From NCBI GenBank assembly GCA_963922455.1, contig CAWUIO010000062.1, positions 1-40,633 of the forward strand: 40,633 nucleotides of DNA, written 5' to 3'. The notes below the pieces were generated by a model, which ran no database searches, was not told where the DNA came from, and worked only from the letters and a program-made list of their open reading frames with translations. Every line of letters starts with the position of its first letter. Positions within the stretch are counted from its first letter, which is position 1. The stretch is from CAWUIO01 sp963922455. GTDB lineage: Bacteria; Bacteroidota; Bacteroidia; Cytophagales; Microscillaceae. Below, one piece after another: positions 33,106-40,428 of this stretch. A program made the position numbers and the translations under genes.

Positions 33106-34362
33106 ATGCTCTTCTTGTATCGTATTATGGTCGATCTTTATGGCCTCGCTATTCGCCTACTAGCCTGGTTTGGGAACTCCAAAGCCCGGAAGTGGAGCCA
33201 AGGACGAAAAAATTGGGCCCAAAATCTTAAATCGGATTTGGCTTCGTCCCGCTTGCCGCGACTGTGGTTCCACGCGGCCTCCTTAGGGGAGTATGAACAA
33301 GCCCGCCCGGTAATTACTGAAATTCAAACCCGTTTTGCCTCACAGTTTGAAATTGTATTGAGTTTCTTCTCTCCTTCCGGGTATGAGGTGCGAAAAAACA
33401 ATGCCTTGGCCAATTGGGTTGTCTATCTCCCCTTAGATACTCCCAGCAATGCCCGCAGATTTGTCGACCTAGTCCGGCCCGAGGCCGTTTTTTTTGTCAA
33501 ATACGAATTTTGGTATTTCCATATAAAGGAAGTTCAAAAAAGAAATATCCCTTTGATTCTTTTTTCGGCCGTCTTTCGGCCTCAGCAAATTTTCTTTAAA
33601 TCATACGGAAAGCGCTTTCGTACACTATTGGCTGGCTATACCCAACTATTTGTCCAAAATGCTGACTCAGCTCAGCTCCTGGGCTCCATTGGTTTAAAAC
33701 AAGTCCAAATTGCCGGGGATACACGCTTTGACCGGGTTTGGGAAACCCAAGAAAACCCAAAAGACTTCCCCTGGGCCAAGGCCTTTAAAGACGGACAAAC
33801 CTTACTGGTCATAGGTAGCTGCTGGCCAGCCGATTTGGAAGTGCTTCTCCCCTATTTGGCTCAATACCCCAAAACACTCCAAGTGATATTTGCCCCCCAC
33901 GAGATTAAAGAGTCGGTGATGAAAAGTATTGAAAACCAATTCCCTCGCCCGATTATCCGGCATTCTCACATCGAGGACGATATGGATCTAAGGGACTACT
34001 CGGGACTTATTATCGATAATATTGGGATGCTTTCCTCTCTATATCAGTACGCAGATTGTGCATTTGTGGGGGGCGCCTTTAAGGAAGGCCTTCATAATAT
34101 TTTGGAACCTGCCGTTTTTGGTATACCGGTATTTTTTGGCCCTCGATACCAAAAATATCCGGAGGCTTCGGCTCTTATTCAAAGGGGCGGGGCATTTTCT
34201 ATTGCCAACGTAAGCGGCTTAGCCCAAAGCATGTCCCCCTTCTTGGAAAATTTGGCCCTTGCCCGCCAAAAGGGGCAAGCTAACCGCAACTATATCTACG
34301 AAAACCGGGGGGGAGCCCAGAAAATTGTGGAATACTTTGCCTCTATCTATTCCGAACAATAG
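33106..34362 (+). CDS. waaA: 3-deoxy-D-manno-octulosonic acid (Kdo) transferase
   Basis: WaaA transfers Kdo from CMP-Kdo to lipid A precursor at the inner membrane, the first step of LPS core assembly. The 418-residue GT30 enzyme has an N-terminal membrane-associated helix, the acceptor-domain motif LWFHAASLGEYEQARPVI with the catalytic Glu62, and the donor-domain motifs VIGSCWPAD, FAPHEIKES and AFVGGAFKEGLHNILEP. All match the family. Together with gmhA and gmhB in this window it shows that the organism builds a Kdo/heptose-type LPS core. The gene is flanked on both sides by repeat copies 7 and 8 in opposite orientation, as if bracketed. Confidence 0.96.
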   Translation: MLFLYRIMVDLYGLAIRLLAWFGNSKARKWSQGRKNWAQNLKSDLASSRLPRLWFHAASLGEYEQARPVITEIQTRFASQFEIVLSFFSPSGYEVRKNNALANWVVYLPLDTPSNARRFVDLVRPEAVFFVKYEFWYFHIKEVQKRNIPLILFSAVFRPQQIFFKSYGKRFRTLLAGYTQLFVQNADSAQLLGSIGLKQVQIAGDTRFDRVWETQENPKDFPWAKAFKDGQTLLVIGSCWPADLEVLLPYLAQYPKTLQVIFAPHEIKESVMKSIENQFPRPIIRHSHIEDDMDLRDYSGLIIDNIGMLSSLYQYADCAFVGGAFKEGLHNILEPAVFGIPVFFGPRYQKYPEASALIQRGGAFSIANVSGLAQSMSPFLENLALARQKGQANRNYIYENRGGAQKIVEYFASIYSEQ

Positions 34363-34375
34363 CTTTTTTTCTCTT

Positions 34376-34503
34376 GGCTTAGGGATGGAGCGGCCTGTTT
34401 GAGCCCGCCGCTGGCTGAGCGTGGGCCGGCGAGTAGCGAGAGCCCGACCCACGCAGGCAGTTCTTTACAATTGGCCCTCCTCTTTATAGCGTGGGGAAGC
34501 CCC
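34376..34503 (+). repeat. Intergenic structured repeat, copy 8 (subtype I)
   Basis: This plus-strand copy starts GGCTTAGGGATGGAGCGG and ends GGGGAAGCCCC. The variable hairpin is CCCACGC paired with GCGTGGG, again a paired change, around 34 nt. The internal GCTGGCT faces GGCCGGC. It begins 13 bp after the waaA stop. Confidence 0.92.
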
Positions 34504-34529
34504 AGCCTGTCTTTATGAAATACGGCATC

Positions 34530-34570
34530 GGAAAAAAAGAATACCTGGCCCCCTATGGGCGACCAGGTAT
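34530..34570 (-). terminator. Rho-independent terminator for the minus-strand unknown operon
   Basis: On the minus strand ATACCTGG pairs with CCAGGTAT around 14 nt and is followed by TCTTTTTTTC. It is about 195 bp from the stop codon of the gene it should serve, because the hairpin mini-element at 34584-34745 lies between. Confidence 0.7.
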
Positions 34571-34583
34571 AGGCAGCTGTCTA

Positions 34584-34745
34584 AGAAACTGTTTAAATTT
34601 AATTATATGGGCTGCAAAGGGTCATTTATGGAACCTGATTTCATCAAATTTATCGCCCATAGCGCTGCTATGCGCTCCTTGTTGATTTCATCAGAACCCC
34701 AAACTGACCCTTTTCGCCGACAAAAACTAAACTTAAACAGTTTCT
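34584..34745. mobile_element. 162-bp hairpin mini-element (MITE-like)
   Basis: The ends are a 19-bp imperfect inverted repeat beginning AGAAACTGTTTAA on each strand (16 of 19 positions match). Inside, AAAGGGTCA pairs with TGACCCTTT. The apex CATAGC-GCT-GCTATG falls within one base of the exact midpoint, so the whole element folds as one nested hairpin. It has no coding capacity. This is what a non-autonomous element mobilised by a DDE transposase looks like. The parent element is not in the window. A target duplication is not clear; a TA near each end is possible. Confidence 0.8.
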
Positions 34746-34765
34746 AAAAGTATAGAGAAAATGAT

Positions 34766-35782
34766 TTAGGCCCGTTCGTCGATAGCCAAATAGGTAAATG
34801 TCTGATTTAAAAGGTGAAAGGCCACCTCACCAAAGGTAGTGGGCCCGGAGAATCCGATGTGATTTTTATCTAAGCCCCCGTATAGATAATTTAAAATACA
34901 ATTACAGTTGTAAATGATGCTGTTTTCGCGCTCGAGAACAGCTTGGGCTTTGGAGCAAAATGTTTGGGTGTACCCCCCAATGGATTGAGCCAGGGAATAG
35001 GTACGTCCTTTAAATAAGGGAGCGTAAAATATTACCATTTCCTTGACATCATCCAGGCGCAGAAAGCTCACATTGACCGATGCCCCCCCATAATCGCTAA
35101 CTAGAGGTAAGGAAATGTCTATATTGTTTTCTTTTATATAGCGATAGAGGTTGGTCTTTTCTCCATGGATGAAGCATTCTTTTACGGTAAAGGTGTCTTC
35201 CTCTACCTCTAAACGCATATTTTGAGAGGGCTCAAATACATTGATTATTTCCAGACGGGCTACTTTGTGGGCAGGTAATCGAGCTTGCAAGACAAGGGCT
35301 TCGTCGGTGTAGCTTTCTCCGGTAAGGCCATTAAACGTTTTGGATAAGGCACCTACCGAAAATTCATCTAAATCCACCCCAGCGATGAGTCCAATTAAAG
35401 GGTTTTGATATAAATTTTCGTATTGGGGGGCGTTTAGGGCAAAAGACAAGTGTATATCCCGCAGGGCAGGGAGAATTAAAAAGTTGAAGCCATTGCCAAA
35501 GCCATCGAGGCAGACGTTTTTTAAGTGGGCTTCTTTATAACTAGCAATACGAAAATCGCTAATATGTTCGGAAAAATCACTGACAAAAATATGGTCTTTA
35601 TCCACCCGGCCATTTTCTGACTTTAAATAGAAATAGGGGATGGTACCCCCTATCCAATTTCCTTGTGGCAGTTGACGTAAGACAGACTCATCCCCAGAGA
35701 GTACCATTATTTTCCCGGCTAGGATCCACTCGCTTACCGAAGGTACATCCATGAGGGTATTTTCTTGAATTATTGTTTCCAT
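34766..35782 (-). CDS. Conserved-looking protein of unknown function (338 aa)
   Basis: This 338-residue soluble protein has no signal peptide or membrane helix. Visible blocks are KIMVLSGDESVLRQLPQGNW, GNWIGGTIPYFY, the acidic AGVDLDEFSVG, and a C-terminal region with several Cys (FCSKAQAV and IIYNCNCILNYLYGGLDKN). The GNWIGGTIPYF stretch may belong to a DUF6976-type family, but I am not certain. The pattern also recalls FIST-like sensory proteins in its ending (NCxxxLNYLYG then FGEVA), which is speculation. It starts 1 bp after the stop of an 80-residue gene, so the two form a tightly coupled operon. A mini-element separates it from its terminator. Confidence 0.75.
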   Translation of the reverse strand: METIIQENTLMDVPSVSEWILAGKIMVLSGDESVLRQLPQGNWIGGTIPYFYLKSENGRVDKDHIFVSDFSEHISDFRIASYKEAHLKNVCLDGFGNGFNFLILPALRDIHLSFALNAPQYENLYQNPLIGLIAGVDLDEFSVGALSKTFNGLTGESYTDEALVLQARLPAHKVARLEIINVFEPSQNMRLEVEEDTFTVKECFIHGEKTNLYRYIKENNIDISLPLVSDYGGASVNVSFLRLDDVKEMVIFYAPLFKGRTYSLAQSIGGYTQTFCSKAQAVLERENSIIYNCNCILNYLYGGLDKNHIGFSGPTTFGEVAFHLLNQTFTYLAIDERA

Positions 35783-35783
35783 A

Positions 35784-36026
35784 TTACCATTCTTTAAAAA
35801 TTACTTTGAAGTCTTGTTGTACCGCTAGGGCATACTTTTCGCAAAGTTGGTACATCTCATCGATGGCGACTTGAGTCGTCATAAGCCCTAAAGAAATCTT
35901 CTGGCTATATTCTGCCGATTTCAATTGCAGGACAAAGTTTTGAAATCGGTGCTCAATCTGTAGCGTAACTAATTTTTGCCACTCTTCTCTTTCTTTGGGA
36001 GGAATGCTAATGGTTTTTTTACTCAT
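35784..36026 (-). CDS. Small helical protein, operon partner of the 338-residue protein
   Basis: This 80-residue protein is MSKKTISIPPKEREEWQKLV... The composition (Gln, Glu, Lys, Leu) and lack of Gly or Pro after residue 12 predict an almost entirely alpha-helical protein, perhaps a coiled coil or helical hairpin. I do not recognise a family. The stop is 1 bp before the start of the 338-residue gene, which strongly suggests that the two products are made together and possibly form a complex. It is the first gene of the operon. No promoter consensus is evident upstream. Confidence 0.7.
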   Translation of the reverse strand: MSKKTISIPPKEREEWQKLVTLQIEHRFQNFVLQLKSAEYSQKISLGLMTTQVAIDEMYQLCEKYALAVQQDFKVIFKEW

Positions 36027-36412
36027 GATAAAAGAGAAAAAATGCTTGTAATTTTGTTTTTATGGGTTCGCTTTAACTTGCTTACGTAAAGTTAAGGGGC
36101 ATTGCTGGGAGTAAATAAGTACATTATATTAACTAGTCACGCTTGTGCCTAGGATTGGTAAATACCATTTTAATTGATGAAAAAAAGCTAGGAAAAATCA
36201 TGGAAACCTAAGAAAATCGGAGGAAAGAGGGCCGATACCAGGGAGGCTAGCATCAAGCTTTGGCTTCATGATTGAGGGAGTATGAGTAGCAATTTATGGG
36301 TATAGCGCCTGGAGTCTTAGGAGAGGGTATGATTCGTGATCTGGGCTCTTAAATAGGGCCGGGCGGAGGTTCCGTTTTACTTATTAGGAAATCGTATACA
36401 GGAATTCTCCGG
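36027..36412. other. Gene-free stretch without recognisable features
   Basis: These 386 bp between the small helical-protein gene and the XRE regulator gene hold no convincing open frame, no copy of the repeat family, and no strong hairpin with a T-run. Both neighbours are on the minus strand, so it should contain the promoter of the two-gene operon, which I could not identify. Confidence 0.6.
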
Positions 36413-36754
36413 CTACTGCTTGCTAACTACTTCATTTAGTAGAGAGAGGATTTTTCCCAATTTTTCATCCAGAATCTGAAACTTTGTTTTGGGGATGAAA
36501 ACGGCGTCTGGTTCTTTCAAGGAATCGGGAATGATGGGATCAATCTCGGCTAGATTGGAAACCAGTAGTTCGGTAAGTCCCACTTTAAAATGCTTAGAAA
36601 AACGGATCAGCATATCAATATTGGGCTCGGTAGTACCATTTTCGTAGTTACCCACGGTACTACGGGCTACTCCGAAGATTTTTGCGAAATCCTCTTGCTT
36701 GAGTTTATTTTTGAGTCGAAGATGCTTGATATTGGCAGGTAAATGATTTTCCAT
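36413..36754 (-). CDS. XRE-family transcriptional regulator
   Basis: This 113-residue protein has an N-terminal Cro/CI-type helix-turn-helix (about 6-62): NIKHLRLKNKLKQEDFAKIF, then VARSTVGNYENGTTEPNID, then the support helix MLIRFSKHFKVGLTELL. The C-terminal 50 residues are helical (FQILDEKLGKILSLLNEVV) and may mediate dimerisation. The start at 36754 (MENHLPANIKH) matches the family. An upstream in-frame ATG would add 19 residues. It stands alone, upstream of the unknown two-gene operon on the same strand but 386 bp away, so control of that operon is a guess. Similar lone XRE proteins are common in this phylum. Confidence 0.88.
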   Translation of the reverse strand: MENHLPANIKHLRLKNKLKQEDFAKIFGVARSTVGNYENGTTEPNIDMLIRFSKHFKVGLTELLVSNLAEIDPIIPDSLKEPDAVFIPKTKFQILDEKLGKILSLLNEVVSKQ

Positions 36755-37035
36755 GGGGTTAATGCGGTATATTTGTGGGTCAAGTATCTTGGAAATTCTG
36801 ATCAATTCCAAGTTAATGAAATAAATTCATAAAGTCTAGCACAAAATCAATATTTTATAAATCTACCTTGTTGAATTTCAATAATCTTGGTTTTACCCCA
36901 ATAAAGAAGGTGGATTTAGGAGTACATTCTTTCCAAATAGAAATAATTCCTACATAATCCGAGGTAAAATTGCTCATATATCGGGTTAAATAATTTAGAA
37001 TGGAAAGTCAATATTTTCTCTAATTAATAAAAGCT

Positions 37036-37959
37036 ATGCAAGGAATAGTTATGCGATCTACTGGTTCCTGGTATGACGTGCGCACCCCAGAGGGCGAAAT
37101 ATATGCTTGCCGGCTACGTGGCAAATTTAAAATTAAAGAGTTGAAGGTAAATAACCCTTTGGCTGTGGGAGATTACGTGGTGTTTGCACCGGATGCTCCC
37201 GACAAGCGAGAAGGACTGATTACCGAGATTTTGGACCGGGATAATTATATTATCCGGAAATCGGTACATAAATCGGGTCACGGGCATATACTTGCCGCCA
37301 ATTTGGATCAAGCCATACTGATTGCCACCCTGGCTTTTCCCCGAACCTCCATGGGTTTTATTGACCGCTTTCTGGTAACTACCGAGACCTATCGAATCCC
37401 TGCTGGGGTAATCTTTAATAAGCTGGATATCATGAATGAAGAAGGCTTGGAAGCTTTGGAAGGACTAAAAGAGCTATATGAAAGTTTGGGATATTCTTGT
37501 TTGTTTACCTCAGCTATAACGGAGGCGGGATTGGATGAACTCTCGGCACTACTCGCTGGAAAAAAAAGCTTACTTTCTGGACACTCGGGAGTAGGCAAGT
37601 CCACATTAGTAAATTGCCTAGCCCCCGACTTAGATCTTAAAACCTCTGAAGTCTCAACTTTTGCTAATAAAGGGGTGCATACGACCACCTATGCCGAGAT
37701 GTTTGAGATTGCCCCCCAAACTTTTTTGATTGACACTCCTGGCATCAAAGAGCTTGGTCTTCTGGAGGTAGAAAAAGAGGAAATAAGTCACTACTTTCCC
37801 GAAATGAGGGAACGCTTCGGAGAATGCAAGTACTACAACTGCCGCCATATAAATGAGCCCCAATGCGCTATCCAAGAGGCAGTAAGAAACGGAGAAATTG
37901 CATTATCACGCTACCACAGTTATCTAAGCATGGTAGAAGATTATGACAATCGAAGATAA
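37036..37959 (+). CDS. rsgA: Ribosome small subunit-dependent GTPase A
   Basis: RsgA is a circularly permuted GTPase that checks late 30S subunit maturation. The 307-residue protein begins with an OB-fold (about 1-70). The G motifs come in permuted order: NKLD (128-131), then GHSGVGKST (182-190), then DTPG (233-236). A C-terminal zinc knuckle follows with Cys264, Cys269, His271 and Cys277 in ECKYYNCRHINEPQC. All expected residues are present and the length is normal. It is probably a single-gene unit ending at the small hairpin at 37974-37993. Confidence 0.97.
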   Translation: MQGIVMRSTGSWYDVRTPEGEIYACRLRGKFKIKELKVNNPLAVGDYVVFAPDAPDKREGLITEILDRDNYIIRKSVHKSGHGHILAANLDQAILIATLAFPRTSMGFIDRFLVTTETYRIPAGVIFNKLDIMNEEGLEALEGLKELYESLGYSCLFTSAITEAGLDELSALLAGKKSLLSGHSGVGKSTLVNCLAPDLDLKTSEVSTFANKGVHTTTYAEMFEIAPQTFLIDTPGIKELGLLEVEKEEISHYFPEMRERFGECKYYNCRHINEPQCAIQEAVRNGEIALSRYHSYLSMVEDYDNRR

Positions 37960-37973
37960 GCACGTGGGCTATT

Positions 37974-37993
37974 CTCACAAGGTTGTGAGTTTT
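37974..37993 (+). terminator. Weak terminator after rsgA
   Basis: CTCACAA pairs with TTGTGAG with almost no loop (in practice a 5-6 bp stem), followed by four T. It starts 15 bp after the rsgA stop. Confidence 0.4.
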
Positions 37994-38037
37994 AATACTT
38001 CCTACTTTTCTTAGTAATTTGGCATAAAGTTACTTGT

Positions 38038-39027
38038 ATGAGAGGTTTATACCGCCAATTACAAAATTATTTAGGTTTTTCAGGCACAGAGATGCGCGGC
38101 TTTGTAATTATGAACCTAGCCCTAGGCATGCTTATATTTTTGAGTTGGCTACCGATATCCTACTTTTTCCCAGATTTTCAAAGCCAGGCGAGTGATTCCT
38201 TACTCTTAGATAGCCTATTTTCTCGTTTGGAATCAGAATACAAGCCCTCAAATAACCAATTTGAAACCCAAGCAAGCTTATTGGAAAAATTTCCCAAAAA
38301 GAAACAAACCCCAAAAAATTGGCAGAAGTTTGATCCCAATCAGGATTCCAAGGAAAAATTAGAAACCTTACCAATTCCCTCCTTTGTCTTGCATAATTTG
38401 TTAAAGTACCGTGATAAGGGTGGACGGATTTATCGGGTTAAAGACCTGTTAAAAATTTACGGAATGGAGGAATCCTTATATCAGTCCATGAAGCCTTACG
38501 TAAGCCTTGCCCCCCTTTCCAAACCATTGAAATCTGAAACGCTAAGCCATCAAGCAAAAAAAACGAAGGGTGATTCCTTATCAGGATATGACACTCATTT
38601 GCCAAGTGATGGCTTTACAAAATTTGATATTAACAAGGCTAATGTCCGTCAATTGAAACAAATTAGGGGAATTGGTAACGTTTTGGCCGAACGAATCGTT
38701 AAATTTCGCAAAGGTTTAGGTGGGTTTTTTGATATGGAGCAACTTGAAGAGGTGTATGGACTCAGCCCAGAAGTTGTAGGGAGGCTAAAGGATCAAGCCT
38801 TCTTAGATCCTACGCTTATTCAAAAAATTTCCATAAATTATGCCACGGTTGAAGACTTGGCTGCTCATCCTTATATAAGCTGGAATCTAGCAAAAGTGTT
38901 GGTAAGGTATCGAGATGAGCATGGCCCTTACCCTAAGGAAGAGGCACTTAGCCAAATAAAAGCGCTAGATAATGGGAAGCTGAAAAAATTAGCACCATAT
39001 TTGTCCTTTGAAAATGCGAAAGAATAA
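38038..39027 (+). CDS. ComEA-like helix-hairpin-helix protein with N-terminal membrane anchor
   Basis: This 329-residue protein has one membrane helix near the N-terminus (about 21-45: FVIMNLALGMLIFLSWLP), a polar linker, then helix-hairpin-helix units. The first is degenerate (LETLPIPSFVLHNLLKYR). The second is canonical (FDINKANVRQLKQIRGIGNVLAERIVKFR, with the DNA-backbone-binding GIG). A third follows near INYATVEDLAAHPYISW. The order and anchor fit the Bacteroidota ComEA-type DNA-binding proteins, which in other bacteria bind incoming DNA during transformation. Whether this protein acts in DNA uptake or repair is unknown. It follows rsgA on the same strand but after a hairpin, so probably has its own transcript. 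Confidence 0.87.
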   Translation: MRGLYRQLQNYLGFSGTEMRGFVIMNLALGMLIFLSWLPISYFFPDFQSQASDSLLLDSLFSRLESEYKPSNNQFETQASLLEKFPKKKQTPKNWQKFDPNQDSKEKLETLPIPSFVLHNLLKYRDKGGRIYRVKDLLKIYGMEESLYQSMKPYVSLAPLSKPLKSETLSHQAKKTKGDSLSGYDTHLPSDGFTKFDINKANVRQLKQIRGIGNVLAERIVKFRKGLGGFFDMEQLEEVYGLSPEVVGRLKDQAFLDPTLIQKISINYATVEDLAAHPYISWNLAKVLVRYRDEHGPYPKEEALSQIKALDNGKLKKLAPYLSFENAKE

Positions 39028-39128
39028 ATTCAAATCTTGAGAGGGGGTTTATTAGTATTATTTTATCCCTTTTCCCACAGAAATGCCTTGTGGAAAATTT
39101 TGATTTGAAATACGGACTTTTTTATATT

Positions 39129-39135
39129 TAATTTG
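39129..39135 (+). promoter_or_regulatory. Possible -7 promoter element of siaB
   Basis: TAATTTG followed by CG lies 28 bp upstream of the siaB ATG and resembles the TAnTTTGC blocks before other genes in this window. Confidence 0.3.
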
Positions 39136-39163
39136 CGTTCCTGCAACAGGCAAACGTTTGATC

Positions 39164-39715
39164 ATGAGCAGCGAAAAGCTAACCTTATTCAACTACTTTA
39201 ACGATATGAATAATCAAGAGATTATTCTAACGTTTAAAGGTACTATCTCTCAGGAAATCCTTGCTGATGTCGGGATTAGCCTGAGAAGCAAACTGGGTTC
39301 GTATAGTGTAAGTAAAAAGACCTTTGCAATATTTGTTGAGTTAGCCCAAAATATCTATCACCACTCTGCTGAAAAAGAATATTCCACCAGTAAAGGGCGT
39401 ACCGCCGGGGTTGGAGTAATCTTAATTCAAGACCACCAAGATTTTCTTATTTTATCTTCTGGTAACTTAATTGAAAATTATAAAATTGAGGGACTGGTAG
39501 AACGTTGTGATTACATTAACAGTCTAGGGGAAGATGAGCTACGACAGTATTATATGAAACAAAGGAGACGTCCTACGGGGGGTATCGGGGCCAATATTGG
39601 TCTTATTGATATGGCCCGGCGATCAGGTCATCCCTTGGAATATCAAATCGTAGAGATCGATGATGAAAACTCTTTCTTTGCTCTGGCTATTAAAGTAAGT
39701 AAAACCGAGGGTTAA
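39164..39715 (+). CDS. siaB: SiaB-family protein kinase
   Basis: SiaB is a GHKL-fold kinase that phosphorylates the small regulator SiaC, and a PP2C-type phosphatase (SiaA) reverses this. The pathway tunes diguanylate cyclase activity and aggregation in Pseudomonas. The 183-residue protein shows the anti-sigma-kinase-like ATP site ELAQNIYHHS (Glu59, Asn63), a glycine motif in LSSGNLIENY, and the lid RRRPTGGIGANIGLIDMARRS. The ATG at 39164 is chosen; an upstream TTG adds two residues. siaC and its decayed relatives follow on the same strand. The phosphatase partner and any cyclase are not in this window, which ends soon after. Confidence 0.9.
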   Translation: MSSEKLTLFNYFNDMNNQEIILTFKGTISQEILADVGISLRSKLGSYSVSKKTFAIFVELAQNIYHHSAEKEYSTSKGRTAGVGVILIQDHQDFLILSSGNLIENYKIEGLVERCDYINSLGEDELRQYYMKQRRRPTGGIGANIGLIDMARRSGHPLEYQIVEIDDENSFFALAIKVSKTEG

Positions 39716-39732
39716 TTTTGGAAAGTTTCTAA

Positions 39733-40005
39733 ATGGAAGGTTCCGAATATATACCAGAAATTGATTATAGTGCATAAACAGGTATTTGTCATATACACGG
39801 AAACATCCACCAATGCGCCCTTGAGTTTTTTGAACCTATGTTAGAGTGCTAGGCTCTACATCTTGAGGAAGATCCAATGAAAAAAATTGAGCTAAACCTA
39901 ATTATGAGCCAGACAAGTTTAGCTCGGAGATTTCATAAATTAGTAGATCTGTTAGAACATTATCGCCGTACGTATACGCATCAAATAGTCATTAACTGGC
40001 GTTAG
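39733..40005 (+). pseudogene. Decayed siaC copy 1
   Basis: Read in one continuous frame from an ATG, the translation aligns with the intact SiaC downstream. EGSEYIPEIDYSA matches EGSDYIPEVDFNA, ALEFFEPML matches TLEFFEPIF, KKIELNLIMS matches KKIELNFRMS, RRFHKLVDLLEHY matches RRFLEIMNLLEEY, and IVINW matches VVINW. Stops interrupt it at 39775 (TAA where SiaC has Glu), 39850 (TAG) and 40003 (TAG where SiaC has Tyr). No frameshift is needed, only in-frame one- and two-codon indels. It sits 17 bp after siaB, where siaC would be expected, so it may be the original partner gene. Confidence 0.9.
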
Positions 40006-40047
40006 CATAAATAAGCAAAAACGAAGGGTTATAATTAAATAACTGAT

Positions 40048-40425
40048 ATGGAAAATTTTTATATTGAAGGATCCGACTACATACCCGAAGTTGACTTCAA
40101 TGCAGAAAATGGAGTGTTAAATATCTCCGGTGAATCATACCACGAATATACCTTAGAATTTTTTGAGCCCATCTTCGAATGGCTGAAACGCTATACGCAA
40201 GAGCCAGGAAAGAAGATTGAGTTGAATTTTCGTATGAGTTACTTTAATACGAGTTCTTCCCGTCGTTTTTTGGAAATCATGAATTTATTGGAAGAATATC
40301 ACTTCCAGAAAAACGGCAATGTCGTGATTAACTGGCACTACGAAAAAACTGATCTCGATATGCTGGAAAGCGGGGAAGAATATGCCGAAGATGTGAACCT
40401 AGAATTTAACCTATTGCCATATTAA
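40048..40425 (+). CDS. siaC: SiaC-family regulatory phosphoprotein (DUF1987)
   Basis: SiaC is the switch protein of the SiaABC module. Unphosphorylated SiaC binds and activates partner enzymes such as a diguanylate cyclase, and SiaB phosphorylates it. The 125-residue product is full length for the family and contains IEGSDYIPEVDFNAENGVLN, GESYHEYTLEFFEPIFEWLK and MSYFNTSSSRRFLEI. The Thr in NTSSS is residue 68, the same number as the phosphorylated Thr68 of Pseudomonas SiaC. It is the only intact copy among three tandem siaC-like sequences here, and lies 332 bp downstream of siaB with the decayed copy between. Confidence 0.93.
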   Translation: MENFYIEGSDYIPEVDFNAENGVLNISGESYHEYTLEFFEPIFEWLKRYTQEPGKKIELNFRMSYFNTSSSRRFLEIMNLLEEYHFQKNGNVVINWHYEKTDLDMLESGEEYAEDVNLEFNLLPY

Positions 40426-40428
40426 ACC

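Noticed and set aside
51..34503. Repeats as integron attC sites or as a dispersed CRISPR
   Set aside because: No GTTRRRY-type core sites, no integrase, no cas genes and no tandem arrangement. The copies are kilobases apart and carry more conserved sequence than a CRISPR repeat.
34376..34503. Repeats as ordinary rho-independent terminators
   Set aside because: No T-run follows the stems, orientation relative to the upstream gene varies, and several copies lie beyond a separate good terminator or in a divergent promoter region.
39733..40005. Stop-codon readthrough or recoding in the siaC relic
   Set aside because: Two different stop codons are used, several conserved residues are also lost, and an intact copy follows. 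Decay is the simpler explanation.
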